DNA of 64,000 nucleotides from Rhodospirillales bacterium (GCA_009885795.1 VFKA01000035.1:1-64000), one strand, 5' to 3'. Positions 34,728 through 46,679 are shown, counted from the stretch's first letter. Made by a program: numbers and translations. The notes: generated from the sequence alone by a model not told the origin.

Positions 34728-35764
34728 GCGGCATGCGCACCGCCGTCGTCCTCCTGAACCTTGGCGGCCCGGACCGGGCGGAGGACGTACGCCCGTTCCT
34801 GTTCAACCTGTTCAACGATCCGGCGATCATCGGCGCGCCCCGGCCGCTGCGCTGGCTGTTGGCACAAGCGCTGTCGCGGCGCCGGGCACCGACGGCGCGC
34901 GCCATCTATGCCCATCTGGGCGGCGGATCGCCGTTGCTGGCGAATACCGAGGCGCAAGCAAGGGCGCTCGAAGCCGCGCTCGCCGATCTGGGCGAGGTTC
35001 GGGCGTTCGTTGCCATGCGCTACTGGCACCCCAGGAGCGACGCGGCGGCGGCGGCGGTGGCGGCGTTCTCGCCCGATCGCATCGTGTTGCTGCCGCTCTA
35101 TCCGCAATTTTCCAGTGCCACGACCGCATCGTCGTTGGCGGACTGGCGCCGGGCGGCGGCAGGGGTGTCCATTCGGACACGAGCCATTTGCTGCTATCCG
35201 ACCGATGCGGGATTCATCGCGGCGCTGGCCGAGGCGACGCGGGCCGCTCTCGCGCGGCTAGCCGGGGGCGAAATTTATCGGGTGCTGTTTTCGGCCCACG
35301 GCCTGCCGAAAAAAGTCATCGGGCGCGGCGATCCCTATCAGCGCCAAGTCGAGGAGACCGCCGCCGCGGTGGCGGCGGCGCTGGAGCTCGCCGACGAGGA
35401 TTGGGTCGTCTGCTACCAGAGCCGCGTCGGACCGCTCGAATGGATCGGACCGGCGACGGACGCGGAGATCCGGCGCGCCGCGCGCGAGGGCCGCTCGATC
35501 GTGGTCGCGCCTATCGCCTTCGTCTCGGAGCATTCCGAGACCCTGGTCGAACTCGACATCGACTATCGACGCATAGCGGAGGAGGCCGGCGCCAAGGTCT
35601 ACCTGCGAGCCGCGACGCCGGGGACGAGCGCGGCATTCATTCGGGGGCTGGCTGGGCTTGTCCGCCTCGCGGCCGAAGAGAGCGCCGGGATCGCAAGCAG
35701 CATCGGCACCAGGCGCTGCGCCGCCGACCGCGCCTGCTGCCCGATGCCGGTGGGGGAATCATGA
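34715..35764 (+). CDS. hemH: Ferrochelatase with C-terminal cysteine cluster
   Basis: This 349-residue protein has VVLLNLGGPDRAEDVRPFLFNLFND, the catalytic His195 in VLFSAHGLPKK, YQSRVGPLEWIGP and FVSEHSETLVELDIDY. It inserts Fe2+ into protoporphyrin IX. The tail holds Cys335, Cys341 and Cys342 (RRCAADRACCP), recalling the [2Fe-2S]-binding C-terminus of Caulobacter and animal ferrochelatases. Start ATG 34715 overlaps hemE by 13 bp; ATG 34733 is an alternative. ATGA overlap with hemJ. Confidence 0.94.
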   Translation: MAALSGMRTAVVLLNLGGPDRAEDVRPFLFNLFNDPAIIGAPRPLRWLLAQALSRRRAPTARAIYAHLGGGSPLLANTEAQARALEAALADLGEVRAFVAMRYWHPRSDAAAAAVAAFSPDRIVLLPLYPQFSSATTASSLADWRRAAAGVSIRTRAICCYPTDAGFIAALAEATRAALARLAGGEIYRVLFSAHGLPKKVIGRGDPYQRQVEETAAAVAAALELADEDWVVCYQSRVGPLEWIGPATDAEIRRAAREGRSIVVAPIAFVSEHSETLVELDIDYRRIAEEAGAKVYLRAATPGTSAAFIRGLAGLVRLAAEESAGIASSIGTRRCAADRACCPMPVGES

Positions 35765-36195
35765 GCGCCGAGCTCTATCCATGGATCAAGGCACTGCACG
35801 TCATCGCGGTCATCGCCTGGATGGCGGGCATGCTCTATCTGCCTCGCCTGTTCGTTTATCACGCGACTGCCGCAAAGGGCTCCGAGCTCTCCGAGACGCT
35901 GAAGGTCATGGAGCGCCGCCTCCTGCGCGCGATCGTCAATCCGGCCATGATCGCGGCCTGGATTTTGGGGCTGTCGCTTGCCTGGGCGGGCGACCGCTGG
36001 GGCGAGGGCTGGTTTCACGGCAAGCTCGCCCTTCTGGTGGCGATGCAGATCCTGCACGCAGCCTATGCTCGTTGGCGCCGGCACTTCGCGGCGGACGCCA
36101 ACCGCCATAGCGCGCGTTTCTACCGATTCATGAACGAGGCGCCGACGGTCCTCCTCGTCGCCATCGTCATCCTGGCGGTGGTAAAGCCGCTCTGA
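35761..36195 (+). CDS. hemJ: Protoporphyrinogen IX oxidase HemJ
   Basis: This 144-residue membrane protein has about four helices: ALHVIAVIAWMAGMLYLPRLFVYH (with the conserved His and Arg), an Arg-rich RRLLRAIVNPAMIAAWILG segment, a GKLALLVAMQILHAAYARWRR helix, and a terminal ILAVVKPL. HemJ replaces HemG/HemY in many alphaproteobacteria. It directly follows hemH (4-bp overlap), completing decarboxylase, oxidase and chelatase in one transcript. Confidence 0.94.
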   Translation: MSAELYPWIKALHVIAVIAWMAGMLYLPRLFVYHATAAKGSELSETLKVMERRLLRAIVNPAMIAAWILGLSLAWAGDRWGEGWFHGKLALLVAMQILHAAYARWRRHFAADANRHSARFYRFMNEAPTVLLVAIVILAVVKPL

Positions 36196-36285
36196 GTCGG
36201 CGGTGCCGGGGAATAGATCGCCCGCCTATTCGTTAGTGGTGTCGAGGGCAGTTCACGCCCCCGGCATAACGATCGGAGAAATACC

Positions 36286-36807
36286 ATGGCGATCGTCATC
36301 GGAAACGCCTCGGGCAACCGGCTGCGCGGCACCAGCACGGCCGACACCATTCTTGGCGAAGGCGGCGACGACCGGCTCGAAGGCCGTTCGGGCAACGATC
36401 TGCTGATAGGCGGTGACGGGCACGACAGGCTCGACGGCGATACCGGGGTCGATTCTCTTACCGGGAATGCAGGGCGTGACAAGTTCTACTTCGATGAGCC
36501 GAACGCTTCGGGTGTTGGCGCCGGCAACCGTGACGCGATCGCGGATTTCGAGGGCGCGGGCGCAACGGCCGGCGACGTCATCGACGTATCGGAGATCGAT
36601 GCGAATGTGGCTGTCCTCGGCGACCAGGCCTTCGTCTTCATCGGCACCGCCGCCTTCACCGCCGCGGGCCAGATCCGCGCCGAGCAGGTCGGCGCCGACA
36701 CCGTGTTGCAGGCCAATACGGCCGGCGTCAGCGGGGCCGAGTTCGAGATCGAATTGACCGGGATCGACGCGGCCGATCTCACCCCCTCCGACTTTCTATT
36801 CGTGTAA
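36286..36807 (+). CDS. Small RTX calcium-binding protein, putative type I secretion substrate
   Basis: This 173-residue protein has no signal peptide. Residues ~8-65 are tandem nonapeptide RTX repeats (GTSTADTILGEGGDDRLEG, GNDLLIGGDGHDRLDGD). The rest resembles the serralysin/peptidase M10 C-terminal domain (RDKFYFDEPNA, DAIADFEG, GDVIDVSEID) and ends DFLFV, a type I secretion tail. It has no enzyme domain of its own. It sits alone between hemJ and rho. Confidence 0.85.
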   Translation: MAIVIGNASGNRLRGTSTADTILGEGGDDRLEGRSGNDLLIGGDGHDRLDGDTGVDSLTGNAGRDKFYFDEPNASGVGAGNRDAIADFEGAGATAGDVIDVSEIDANVAVLGDQAFVFIGTAAFTAAGQIRAEQVGADTVLQANTAGVSGAEFEIELTGIDAADLTPSDFLFV

Positions 36808-36815
36808 GCCGGGTT

Positions 36816-36854
36816 GCCGGGCGCGGCCGGATTGGCGCGCCCGGCGCGCCCGGC
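36816..36854 (+). terminator. Candidate stem-loop after the small RTX gene
   Basis: GCCGGGCGCG (36816-36825) pairs with CGCGCCCGGC (36845-36854) in a perfect 10-bp stem. It lies 8 bp after the RTX stop, followed by a T-biased but not pure T stretch. It fits a weak intrinsic terminator or a rho-assisted one. Confidence 0.35.
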
Positions 36855-37070
36855 CATTCTTCGTTTGACTTTAAGGCCACGTTTGGGTATCGAGAGCGGG
36901 TTCATCCGGCCCAGGGGCCGTCGTCCGAGGCCCCATCCCAATTAACCAGCACTTAACCTTCTTATCGCCGCGATCGCCTTTGGGGCCGGGCGTTCGGGAA
37001 CTCTCCCCGGGTTTCCTTGATCCGCCGTCGCGCCGCGCCGGCAGGCCCCCGTCCAAATCAGGCAAGTGAC

Positions 37071-38327
37071 ATGAATCTGCAAGAGCTGAAACGCAAGGCC
37101 CCGGCCGACCTGCTGGCCTATGCCGAGGAGCTGCAAGTCGAGAATGCGAGTACCCTCAGGAAGCAGGACATGATGTTCGCGATCCTGAAGCGGCTGGCCG
37201 ACAATGACGTCGCCATCTTCGGCGACGGCGTGCTCGAGATCCTGCAGGACGGCTTCGGCTTCCTGCGCTCGCCGGAGGCAAGTTACCTTCCCGGCCCCGA
37301 CGATATCTACGTCTCGCCGAGCCAGGTCCGCCGCTTCGGGTTGAGGACCGGCGACACGGTCGAAGGCCAGGTGCGCTCGCCAAAGGAGGGCGAGCGCTAT
37401 TTCGCCCTGCTCAAGGTCAACACCATCAACTTCGATCACCCCGACAAGGTTCGCCATCGCATCAACTTCGACAATCTGACGCCGCTCTATCCCGACAGGA
37501 AGCTGAAGCTTGAGATCGAGGACCCGACCAAGAAGGATCTGACCACGCGGGTTATCGATTTGATCGCGCCGCAGGGTATGGGGCAGCGCGCGCTCGTCGT
37601 ATCGCCGCCGCGCACCGGCAAGACGGTCATGTTGCAGAACATCGCGCACGCGATCGCGGCCAACCACCCAGAAGTCTACCTGATCGTTCTGCTGATCGAC
37701 GAGCGCCCGGAAGAGGTCACCGACATGCAGCGCACGGTCAAGGGCGAGGTGGTGAGCTCGACCTTCGACGAGCCGGCCTCGCGTCACGTGCAGGTGACCG
37801 AGATGGTGCTGGAGAAGGCCAAGCGCCTGGTCGAGCACAAGCGCGACGTGGTGATCCTGTTGGATTCGATCACGCGCCTCGCGCGCGCCTACAACACCGT
37901 GGTGCCGTCCTCGGGCAAGGTGCTGACCGGCGGCGTCGACGCCAACGCGCTGCAGCGCCCGAAACGCTTCTTCGGCGCCGCGCGCAACATCGAGGAGGGC
38001 GGCTCGCTCACCATCATCGCGACCGCGCTCATCGACACCGGCAGCCGCATGGACGAGGTGATCTTCGAGGAGTTCAAGGGCACCGGCAATTCGGAAATCA
38101 TCCTCGACCGCAAGCTGAGCGACAAGCGCACCTTCCCGGCGATCGACATCACCAAGTCGGGCACGCGCAAGGAAGAGCTGCTGGTGGACAAGGCGACCTT
38201 GTCCAAGATGTGGGTCTTGCGGCGCATCCTCATGCCCATGGGCGTCGTCGATGCGATGGAGTTCCTGCTGGACAAGATGAAGCACGCCAAGACCAATTCC
38301 GACTTCTTCGGGTCGATGAATCAGTAA
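37071..38327 (+). CDS. rho: Transcription termination factor Rho
   Basis: This 418-residue protein is standard length. N-terminal [22 protein letters not shown], the RNA-binding [22 protein letters not shown], Walker [16 protein letters not shown], Walker [17 protein letters not shown] and the Q-loop/R-loop [20 protein letters not shown] are all intact. I chose ATG 37071, preceded by CAGGCAAG, over an upstream in-frame extension. A rho gene in the heme/origin cluster is typical of alphaproteobacteria. The 263-bp leader upstream holds no gene and may host autoregulation, as known for other rho genes. Confidence 0.97.
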   Translation: MNLQELKRKAPADLLAYAEELQVENASTLRKQDMMFAILKRLADNDVAIFGDGVLEILQDGFGFLRSPEASYLPGPDDIYVSPSQVRRFGLRTGDTVEGQVRSPKEGERYFALLKVNTINFDHPDKVRHRINFDNLTPLYPDRKLKLEIEDPTKKDLTTRVIDLIAPQGMGQRALVVSPPRTGKTVMLQNIAHAIAANHPEVYLIVLLIDERPEEVTDMQRTVKGEVVSSTFDEPASRHVQVTEMVLEKAKRLVEHKRDVVILLDSITRLARAYNTVVPSSGKVLTGGVDANALQRPKRFFGAARNIEEGGSLTIIATALIDTGSRMDEVIFEEFKGTGNSEIILDRKLSDKRTFPAIDITKSGTRKEELLVDKATLSKMWVLRRILMPMGVVDAMEFLLDKMKHAKTNSDFFGSMNQ

Positions 38328-38344
38328 CGGCCGCGCGCGAATTT

Positions 38345-38929
38345 TCAGGCCGGAAACACCCGCCGGAACAGCCCGGGATAATCGTGGACGAGGCCGTCGG
38401 CATCGGTCGCGAGATCGGCCGAAAACCGGTTTGGCAAGACCTCGAAGGTGACGACACCGCCGCGCTCTCCCTGCTCGCGGCAGGTGTAGCGATGCTCGGC
38501 AACGCTCATCTTGAGGCGGGGACCATCGACATTGAGTACGCGCACGTCGCGCGCCTGGCCGGGTTTCAGGCCGAGGCGCCGGATGGCCAGCGCGTTGGTA
38601 AGGGGCGTCACCGAGATGTCGATGTCGAGACAACCGTCGAGTTCCGGGATCGGGTCGCCCTCCTCGGTGCGCCAGTGGCCGCGGCCATCGGCGCGGAGCG
38701 TGCGGGCGACTTCGCCCGAGGGCCCGGCCAATTCCAGGATGACCTTGCGCACACGCCAATCCGAATCGCACTTGATCCGATAATAGAGGCGGAACGGCGC
38801 GCCCTCGCTGATGCCAAGCACGGTGCCGCTGCCGACAAAACCGATGTCGCCCGCGCGCAATCGGGAATGCTCCAGCCCCGGCCCCTCCCAGGGTGCCCAG
38901 GAGACGGCGCGGTCGAGCGCCGCGGTCAC
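38345..38929 (-). CDS. Putative glycolipid-binding domain protein
   Basis: This 194-residue cytoplasmic protein matches the putative glycolipid-binding family (DUF1089-type beta barrel): RAVSWAPWEGPGLEHSRL, LYYRIKCDSDWRVRKVILELAG, GRGHWRTEEGDPIPELDGCLDIDISVTPLTNALAIRRL, and CREQGERGGVVTFEVLPNRFSADL. The biochemical function is not well established. Its start overlaps the quinone-reductase stop (ATGA). Confidence 0.8.
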   Translation of the reverse strand: MTAALDRAVSWAPWEGPGLEHSRLRAGDIGFVGSGTVLGISEGAPFRLYYRIKCDSDWRVRKVILELAGPSGEVARTLRADGRGHWRTEEGDPIPELDGCLDIDISVTPLTNALAIRRLGLKPGQARDVRVLNVDGPRLKMSVAEHRYTCREQGERGGVVTFEVLPNRFSADLATDADGLVHDYPGLFRRVFPA

Positions 38930-39909
38930 GGCAACAGGACGGTCGAGCCGGTCGTCCGCCGGCCTTCGAGCGCGCGGTGGGCCTCGGCCGCGTCCTTGAG
39001 CGCGTATGTTTGATTTATCTCGATCTTGACGGCGCCCCTTGTCACGACATCGAAAAGCTCCGCCGCCCCCGCCAGCAAGTCCGCGCGCTTGGCCGTGTAG
39101 GTCATCAGCGTCGGACGGGTGAGGAAGAGCGAACCCTTCTGCGCCAGGATGGCCGGCTCGAATGCCGGCACCGGCCCGGAGGCATTGCCGAAGCTCACCA
39201 TCAGCCCTAGCGGCGCCAGGCAGTCGAGGGAATCCATGAACGTGTCCTTGCCGACGCCGTCATAGACGACCGGCACGCCGGCACCGCCGGTGATCTCGCG
39301 CACGCGCGCGGAGACCTTCTTCTCGGTGCGGTAGAGGATCGCGTGATCGCAGCCATGATCGCGCGCGAGCTTGGCTTTTTCCTCGGACCCGGCGGTGCCG
39401 ATGATTTGGGCGCCAAGGGACTTCGCCCACTGGACCATGATGAGGCCGACGCCACCGGCGGCGGCGTGGACCAGGATCGTGTCCCCCGCCTTCACCCGAT
39501 AAGTGCGGCGCAACAGGTACTGCGCTGTAAGCCCTTGCAGCATCATCGCCGCCGCCTGGCGCCCGTCGATCGCGGCCGGCAGTTTCACCAGCTTGTCGGC
39601 GGGGAATACCCGGCGCTCGGCATAGGCGCCAACGGGTCCCGTGCCGTAGGCAACGCGGTCGCCGGAGCGGAACTCAGTGACGCCGGGGCCGGCTTCCTCG
39701 ACGACCCCGGCCCCCTCGAGGCCGATCCCCGACGGCAGCGACGCCACCGGGTAGAGCCCGCTTCGGTGATAGGTGTCGATATAGTTGAGTCCGACCGCGT
39801 CATGGCGAATCAAGACTTCGTCTGGGCCCGGCGCCGGCACGTCGATCTCCTGCCAAGCCAGCGCCTCGGGGCCGCCATGCTTCGCAAACCGGATAGCGCG
39901 GGTCTTCAT
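38926..39909 (-). CDS. NADPH:quinone reductase (QorA-type zinc-less MDR protein)
   Basis: This 327-residue protein starts MKTRAIRFAKHGGPEAL. It contains GLNYIDTYHRSGLYP, QGLTAQYLLRRTYRVKAGDTILVHAAAGGVGLIMVQWAKSLGA (NADPH loop) and YDGVGKDTF. No catalytic zinc cysteines are present, as expected for quinone oxidoreductases. One base separates it from the dienelactone hydrolase-like gene upstream; it overlaps the glycolipid-binding gene downstream. Confidence 0.92.
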   Translation of the reverse strand: MKTRAIRFAKHGGPEALAWQEIDVPAPGPDEVLIRHDAVGLNYIDTYHRSGLYPVASLPSGIGLEGAGVVEEAGPGVTEFRSGDRVAYGTGPVGAYAERRVFPADKLVKLPAAIDGRQAAAMMLQGLTAQYLLRRTYRVKAGDTILVHAAAGGVGLIMVQWAKSLGAQIIGTAGSEEKAKLARDHGCDHAILYRTEKKVSARVREITGGAGVPVVYDGVGKDTFMDSLDCLAPLGLMVSFGNASGPVPAFEPAILAQKGSLFLTRPTLMTYTAKRADLLAGAAELFDVVTRGAVKIEINQTYALKDAAEAHRALEGRRTTGSTVLLP

Positions 39910-39910
39910 G

Positions 39911-40615
39911 TTAGGACAAATGCCTCTGCAAGAATTCGGCGCTGCGCTGATTGGCGAGATCCGCCGCGCCCGCGTTCCAGTGCTGGCCGCCTTCTCGGGC
40001 GAAGGCGTGATCGACGCCGGGATAGACGTGGAGCGACACGGATCTGTTGCCGGTCAGCGCCTGTTTGATGGCCTCTTGCGCCTCCTTGGGCACGTACTTG
40101 TCCTCGGCGGCGATATGCACGAGCAGCGGCTTCTTGATCGCGGAGGCCTCGGCCAGCAACGTCTCGATGCCGACGCCGTAGTAGCTGACGTTGCAGTCGG
40201 CGGTCGAGCGCGTCGCCATCAGATAGGCGAGCTTGCCGCCGAGGCAGTAGCCGACTGTTCCCACCTTGCCCGTGCATTCGGGCAGCCGGCGCAGGTGGTC
40301 GAGCGAGGCGGTCAGATCCTTGACACCCCTGTCCGCGTCGAAACCCTGGAGTAGCTGGAACGCCTTCTGCCATTCGGCTTCGGTTTTATCGGTGATATCG
40401 ACTCCGGGCTCCTGGCGCCAAAAGAGATCGGGGCAGAGGGCGAGGAAGCCGCGCGCCGCCAGCCCGTCGCAGATCTCGCGCATGACCGCGTTGATGCCGA
40501 AGATTTCCTGAATGACCAGGATCCCGGCCGCGGCGGCATCGGGGGCGAACCCTTTCGGTTTCGCCATATAGGCCGAAAACCGACCATCGGGTCCGGTAAC
40601 TTCGATTCGAGGCAT
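39911..40615 (-). CDS. Dienelactone hydrolase-family protein
   Basis: This 234-residue alpha/beta hydrolase has the nucleophile cysteine in VGTVGYCLGGKLAY, AAEDKYVP with the catalytic Asp, and VDHAFAREGG with the catalytic His: a Cys-Asp-His triad. Family members open dienelactone in chlorocatechol breakdown, but most, like this one without a pathway nearby, have unknown substrates. Starts ATG; first or second gene of a leftward group with the quinone reductase. Confidence 0.9.
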   Translation of the reverse strand: MPRIEVTGPDGRFSAYMAKPKGFAPDAAAAGILVIQEIFGINAVMREICDGLAARGFLALCPDLFWRQEPGVDITDKTEAEWQKAFQLLQGFDADRGVKDLTASLDHLRRLPECTGKVGTVGYCLGGKLAYLMATRSTADCNVSYYGVGIETLLAEASAIKKPLLVHIAAEDKYVPKEAQEAIKQALTGNRSVSLHVYPGVDHAFAREGGQHWNAGAADLANQRSAEFLQRHLS

Positions 40616-40649
40616 GGCGTGATCCTTGTGGAACGTCCTTGGATCGAGA

Positions 40650-42680
<2,031 letters not shown>

Positions 42681-42745
42681 GGGACTGAAAATGCCTTGTT
42701 CGTGGTACGATGAATCGAAGGATCGCCATCATGGAGGATCGGCAC

Positions 42746-42994
42746 ATGCGAGTGAAGGTGGATATCGAATGCACGCCGGAGGAAGCGCGCGCGTTCCTGG
42801 GCCTGCCTGACGTAAGCGTGCTGCAGCAATCGATCATGAAGGACGTCGAGGGACGCATGCGCGCCGGGCTCGCTTCCATGGACCCGGACGCCTTGCTGAA
42901 GATGTGGATGCCGGGCGCCGGCGCCGGGTGGGACCAGGTGCAGAAGGCGTTCTGGGATCAGTTCGCGGGCGGCAAGAAGGGCGAAAGCAAGTGA
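42746..42994 (+). CDS. DUF6489-family small protein
   Basis: This 82-residue protein MRVKVDIECTPEEARAFLGLPDV... ends in a helical, lysine-rich tail (KAFWDQFAGGKKGESK). It matches a small alphaproteobacterial family I recall as DUF6489; function unknown. ATG 42746 is chosen over ATG 42710 because GGAGGA lies 7 bp upstream of it. The stop overlaps the ferredoxin start as GTGA. Confidence 0.85.
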   Translation: MRVKVDIECTPEEARAFLGLPDVSVLQQSIMKDVEGRMRAGLASMDPDALLKMWMPGAGAGWDQVQKAFWDQFAGGKKGESK

Positions 42995-43338
42995 GCGATC
43001 CGGGCCACTATTACCGGCTGCACGTTTTCTGCTGCACCAACGAGCGCCCGGCCGGCCATCCGCGGGGATGCTGCAAGGCCGGCGGTTCGGAGCGCCTGCG
43101 GAACTACATGAAGGCCCGGGCCAAGGAATTCGGCCTCGGGCGCGTCCGGATCAACGCCTCGGGCTGCCTCGACCGCTGCGAACTGGGCCCGGCCATGGTG
43201 ATCTATCCCGAAGGCGTCTGGTACGCCTACAAGACCCAGGAGGACATCGACGAGATCCTCGGTACGCATGTCCGCGACGGCGGCCGGGTGGAGCGCCTGA
43301 TGCTTCGCCCCGAGGATGGCCCGCTCCGAGCCGAGTGA
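42991..43338 (+). CDS. Thioredoxin-like [2Fe-2S] ferredoxin domain protein
   Basis: This 115-residue protein has cysteines 14, 15, 27, 28, 59 and 63 in HVFCCTNERP, HPRGCCKAGG and SGCLDRCELGPAMVIYPEGVWY. This is the arrangement of thioredoxin-fold (Shethna-like) [2Fe-2S] ferredoxins, which also resemble the NuoE C-terminal domain. Probably a small electron carrier or regulator. GTG start overlaps the upstream stop; mnmE begins 14 bp after. Confidence 0.9.
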   Translation: MSDPGHYYRLHVFCCTNERPAGHPRGCCKAGGSERLRNYMKARAKEFGLGRVRINASGCLDRCELGPAMVIYPEGVWYAYKTQEDIDEILGTHVRDGGRVERLMLRPEDGPLRAE

Positions 43339-43352
43339 CCGACGAGGCTTCC

Positions 43353-44687
43353 ATGGACACGATCTTCGCCGTCGGGACGGCGCCGGGACGCTCGGCGATC
43401 GCGGTCTTGCGCCTGTCCGGCCCGGCCACCGCAAAGGCGCTTCGCTCGATGACCGGCAAGGCGCCGCCGGCACCCCGGCGCGCCACGCGCCGTTTAGTCC
43501 TTGGCCTTGGACTTGGCCCGTCCGAACCCATCGACGAGGGGCTAGTGATGTGGTTTCCGGGTCCGGCGAGCTACACCGGCGAGGATATGGCCGAAATTCA
43601 TCTCCATGGCGGCCGCGCGACCGTGGCCGCCGCATTGGAGGCGTTGGGGACGCTTCCGGGCTTGCGGCCGGCCGAGCCCGGAGAGTTCACCAGGCGGGCC
43701 TTCGAGAACGGCAAGCTGGATTTGACCGCGGCCGAAGGCATCGCCGACCTGATCGCGGCGGATACCGATACGCAAGCCAAGCAGGCCCTGCGCCAGATGC
43801 AAGGCGAGCTCGGGCGGCTTTACGATGGCTGGAGGGAGAGTCTGGTCACGATCCTGGCCCGAACCGAGGCCTGGATCGACTTTCCGGAAGAGGGCGTTCC
43901 GGACGCAGTCATCGACGACACCCGGCGCATCGCCGGGGCCGTGGCGACCGAAATCCGGCGCCACCTCGATGACGGACGGCGCGGCGAAAGACTGCGAGAA
44001 GGGGTCTCGGTGGCATTGATTGGCCCGCCCAATGTCGGGAAATCCAGCCTGCTCAACGTCTTGGCCCGGCGCGACGCGGCGATCGTGTCGGCTACCGCCG
44101 GAACGACTCGGGATGTCATCGAGGCGCACCTCGACCTGGCCGGCTATCCGGTCGTGGTAGCCGACACCGCCGGACTTCGCGCGGCCGGCGACGAAGTCGA
44201 GGCGGAGGGCGTGCGCCGGGCGCTGGCGCGGGCGAACGCGGCCGATCTCAAGGTTGCCCTGTTCGACGCCACTTCATGGCCGGAAGCGGACCCGGCGACC
44301 GCGGCTTTGGTCGATTCGAACACGATCGTCGCCGTGAACAAGGCCGACCTCGCCGCGGTCCCCGACGGCGCGGCGATCGGCGGCGTGGCGGCGGTGGCCC
44401 TCAGTCTGCGCACGGGGGCTGGGGTCGAGGCATTGCTGGGCCGGTTGGTGAAGGCGGTAGAAGCTTGCGCGGGCTTGGGGGAGGCGCCGGCTCTGACGCG
44501 GGAACGGCACCGCCATGCCCTGCTCGCTTGCGCCGAGGCCTTGGCGCGGATCGCGGAGAACCAACCGGTGGAGCTTCTGGTCGAGGACCTTCGCATCGCG
44601 GCTCGACAACTCGGTCGAATAACCGGTCGCGTCGATATCGAAGAGCTGCTGGATAAGATTTTTCGCGAGTTCTGTATCGGCAAGTAA
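43353..44687 (+). CDS. mnmE: tRNA uridine-5-carboxymethylaminomethyl modification GTPase MnmE
   Basis: This 444-residue protein has the N-terminal folate-binding domain (DTIFAVGTAPGRSAIAVLRLSG, YTGEDMAEIHLHGG, EPGEFTRRAFENGKLDLTAAEGIADLI). The helical domain contains a G domain: GPPNVGKSSLLN, GTTRDVIE, DTAGLR, NKAD. It ends with the family tail FCIGK. With MnmG it modifies the wobble uridine of several tRNAs. A 117-bp gap separates it from mnmG. Confidence 0.96.
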   Translation: MDTIFAVGTAPGRSAIAVLRLSGPATAKALRSMTGKAPPAPRRATRRLVLGLGLGPSEPIDEGLVMWFPGPASYTGEDMAEIHLHGGRATVAAALEALGTLPGLRPAEPGEFTRRAFENGKLDLTAAEGIADLIAADTDTQAKQALRQMQGELGRLYDGWRESLVTILARTEAWIDFPEEGVPDAVIDDTRRIAGAVATEIRRHLDDGRRGERLREGVSVALIGPPNVGKSSLLNVLARRDAAIVSATAGTTRDVIEAHLDLAGYPVVVADTAGLRAAGDEVEAEGVRRALARANAADLKVALFDATSWPEADPATAALVDSNTIVAVNKADLAAVPDGAAIGGVAAVALSLRTGAGVEALLGRLVKAVEACAGLGEAPALTRERHRHALLACAEALARIAENQPVELLVEDLRIAARQLGRITGRVDIEELLDKIFREFCIGK

Positions 44688-44804
44688 TCCGTGGCGGCGC
44701 CGCATATGGTGTGTGGTTTCTCTTCGACACCCCATGGGTTGCGCTCGTCCAGGGCGCACCATCGCCGATTTGACGAGCGATCACGGCGTTACTATGGTCC
44801 CGCC

Positions 44805-46679
44805 ATGGCGCATTTCGATGTCGTTGTGATTGGCGGCGGGCACGCCGGGACCGAGGCCGCGGCCGCGGCCGCAAGGTTGGGCGCGCGCACCCTTCTCCTC
44901 ACCCAAAACCCGGCGACCGTGGGCGAAATGTCCTGCAATCCCGCGATCGGCGGGCTGGCAAAGGGCCATCTCGTTCGTGAGATCGACGCCTTGGACGGCA
45001 TCATGGGGCGGGCCGCGGACCGTGCCGGCATCCAGTTCCGCATGCTGAACCGCAGCAAGGGGCCCGCTGTCCGTGGGCCGCGCGCCCAGGCCGACCGAAA
45101 GCTCTACAGGGCCGCCGTTCAGGCGCTGCTGGCCGAACAGCCTGGCCTCGAGGTTCGCGCGGGGTCGGCCGAGGATATCGTTATCGGGCCGGACGGGCGG
45201 GTGACTGGCGTGGTCACGGGCGCCGGAGAAGTCGTTCCTTGTGGCGCCGTCGTGCTGACCACCGGCACGTTCCTTCGCGGGGTCATTCACATAGGCCGGG
45301 AGCAGGTTTCCGCCGGAAGGATCGGCGAAGCGCCATCGGTTGGGCTATCACGGACATTGGCCCGATTCGGCCTTCGCCTGGGACGCCTGAAGACCGGGAC
45401 GCCGCCACGGATCGATGGCCGGACGATCGACAAGGCGGCGCTGGAGGTTCAGCCCGGCGATGATCCGCCAGTGCCATTCTCGTTCCTGACCGGCCGGATC
45501 GAGACGCCGCAGACCGTTTGCTGGATAACCGGGACGACTCTGGAGACGCACGCGCTGATCCGGGAGAATCTTGGTCTTTCGCCCATGTATTCCGGGCAGA
45601 TCGAGTCGGTGGGGCCGCGTTACTGCCCATCCATCGAGGACAAGGTGGTTCGCTTTGCCGATCGGACCAGGCACCAGATCTTCCTCGAACCGGAGGGGCT
45701 CGACGACGACACGGTCTATCCCAACGGGATATCGACCTCCCTGCCGCGTGAGATCCAAGCGGCCATGCTCAGGACTATTCCAGGACTGGAGCGGGCGTTC
45801 ATGGTCCGCCCGGGCTATGCCATCGAGTACGATTTCGTGGACCCGCGGGAACTCCATCGCTGGCTGGAGGTCAAATCGGTTCCGGGGCTATTCCTGGCCG
45901 GCCAGATCAATGGCACGACGGGGTATGAGGAGGCCGCGGCGCAGGGCCTGATGGCCGGGCTGAACGCGGCGCTCAAAACGGCCGGATCCGGGCCTTTTGC
46001 GCTGGATCGGGCGGACGCCTATATCGGCGTCCTGATCGACGACCTGACCGCCCGGGGAACGAGCGAGCCCTACCGGATGTTCACCTCGCGGGCCGAGTAT
46101 CGCCTTAGCCTCCGGGCCGACAACGCCGACCAGCGCTTGACCGGCAAGGGGGTGGCCTTGGGCTGCGTCGGCATCCATCGCGAGTCGGTGTTCTCGGAAA
46201 AGCTCGTCGAGCTTCAGGCGGGGCGGGCCTTGATCGAGCGGTTGTCGGCGACCCCGAATGAGCTGGTCGCGGCGGGCCTGAAGATCAATCTCGACGGAAG
46301 CCGCCGGACGGCGAAGGCGTTGCTTGGCTATCCAGGGGTCGATATGGCGAAGCTCAGGATCATCTGGCCGGAGTTGGAATGTATCGGCGCCGCCTCGGCG
46401 GAACAGCTGGAGACGGAGGCGAAGTACGCGGGGTATCTCGATCGCCAGGAAGCGGACATCCGGTCGTATCGCCGCGACGATGGGCTTAAGCTCTCCCTGG
46501 ACCTAGATTATTCCTCAATATCAAGCCTTTCCAATGAGATAAGACAGAAACTTATCGAATGCCGGCCGCCAAGCATTGGGGCCGCAGCCAATATCCCCGG
46601 GATGACACCGGCGGCCGTCACGGCGCTTATCGCCCACACTCGCAAGGTTAAGGGGACCGGCCGCAGGGCTTTTGGTTGA
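44805..46679 (+). CDS. mnmG: tRNA uridine-5-carboxymethylaminomethyl modification enzyme MnmG
   Basis: This 624-residue FAD protein has the dinucleotide motif [81 protein letters not shown] and the tail [13 protein letters not shown]. It is the MnmE partner. ATG 44805 matches family length; the frame is open further upstream but without similarity. The stop region overlaps the rsmG start by 8 bp. Confidence 0.96.
   Translation: MAHFDVVVIGGGHAGTEAAAAAARLGARTLLLTQNPATVGEMSCNPAIGGLAKGHLVREIDALDGIMGRAADRAGIQFRMLNRSKGPAVRGPRAQADRKLYRAAVQALLAEQPGLEVRAGSAEDIVIGPDGRVTGVVTGAGEVVPCGAVVLTTGTFLRGVIHIGREQVSAGRIGEAPSVGLSRTLARFGLRLGRLKTGTPPRIDGRTIDKAALEVQPGDDPPVPFSFLTGRIETPQTVCWITGTTLETHALIRENLGLSPMYSGQIESVGPRYCPSIEDKVVRFADRTRHQIFLEPEGLDDDTVYPNGISTSLPREIQAAMLRTIPGLERAFMVRPGYAIEYDFVDPRELHRWLEVKSVPGLFLAGQINGTTGYEEAAAQGLMAGLNAALKTAGSGPFALDRADAYIGVLIDDLTARGTSEPYRMFTSRAEYRLSLRADNADQRLTGKGVALGCVGIHRESVFSEKLVELQAGRALIERLSATPNELVAAGLKINLDGSRRTAKALLGYPGVDMAKLRIIWPELECIGAASAEQLETEAKYAGYLDRQEADIRSYRRDDGLKLSLDLDYSSISSLSNEIRQKLIECRPPSIGAAANIPGMTPAAVTALIAHTRKVKGTGRRAFG

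Noticed and set aside
34636-36195. Apparent ferrochelatase-region/HemJ fusion on one frame
   Set aside because: The frame upstream of 35761 encodes no recognisable protein; hemH lies in another frame and hemJ has a clean ATGA start.
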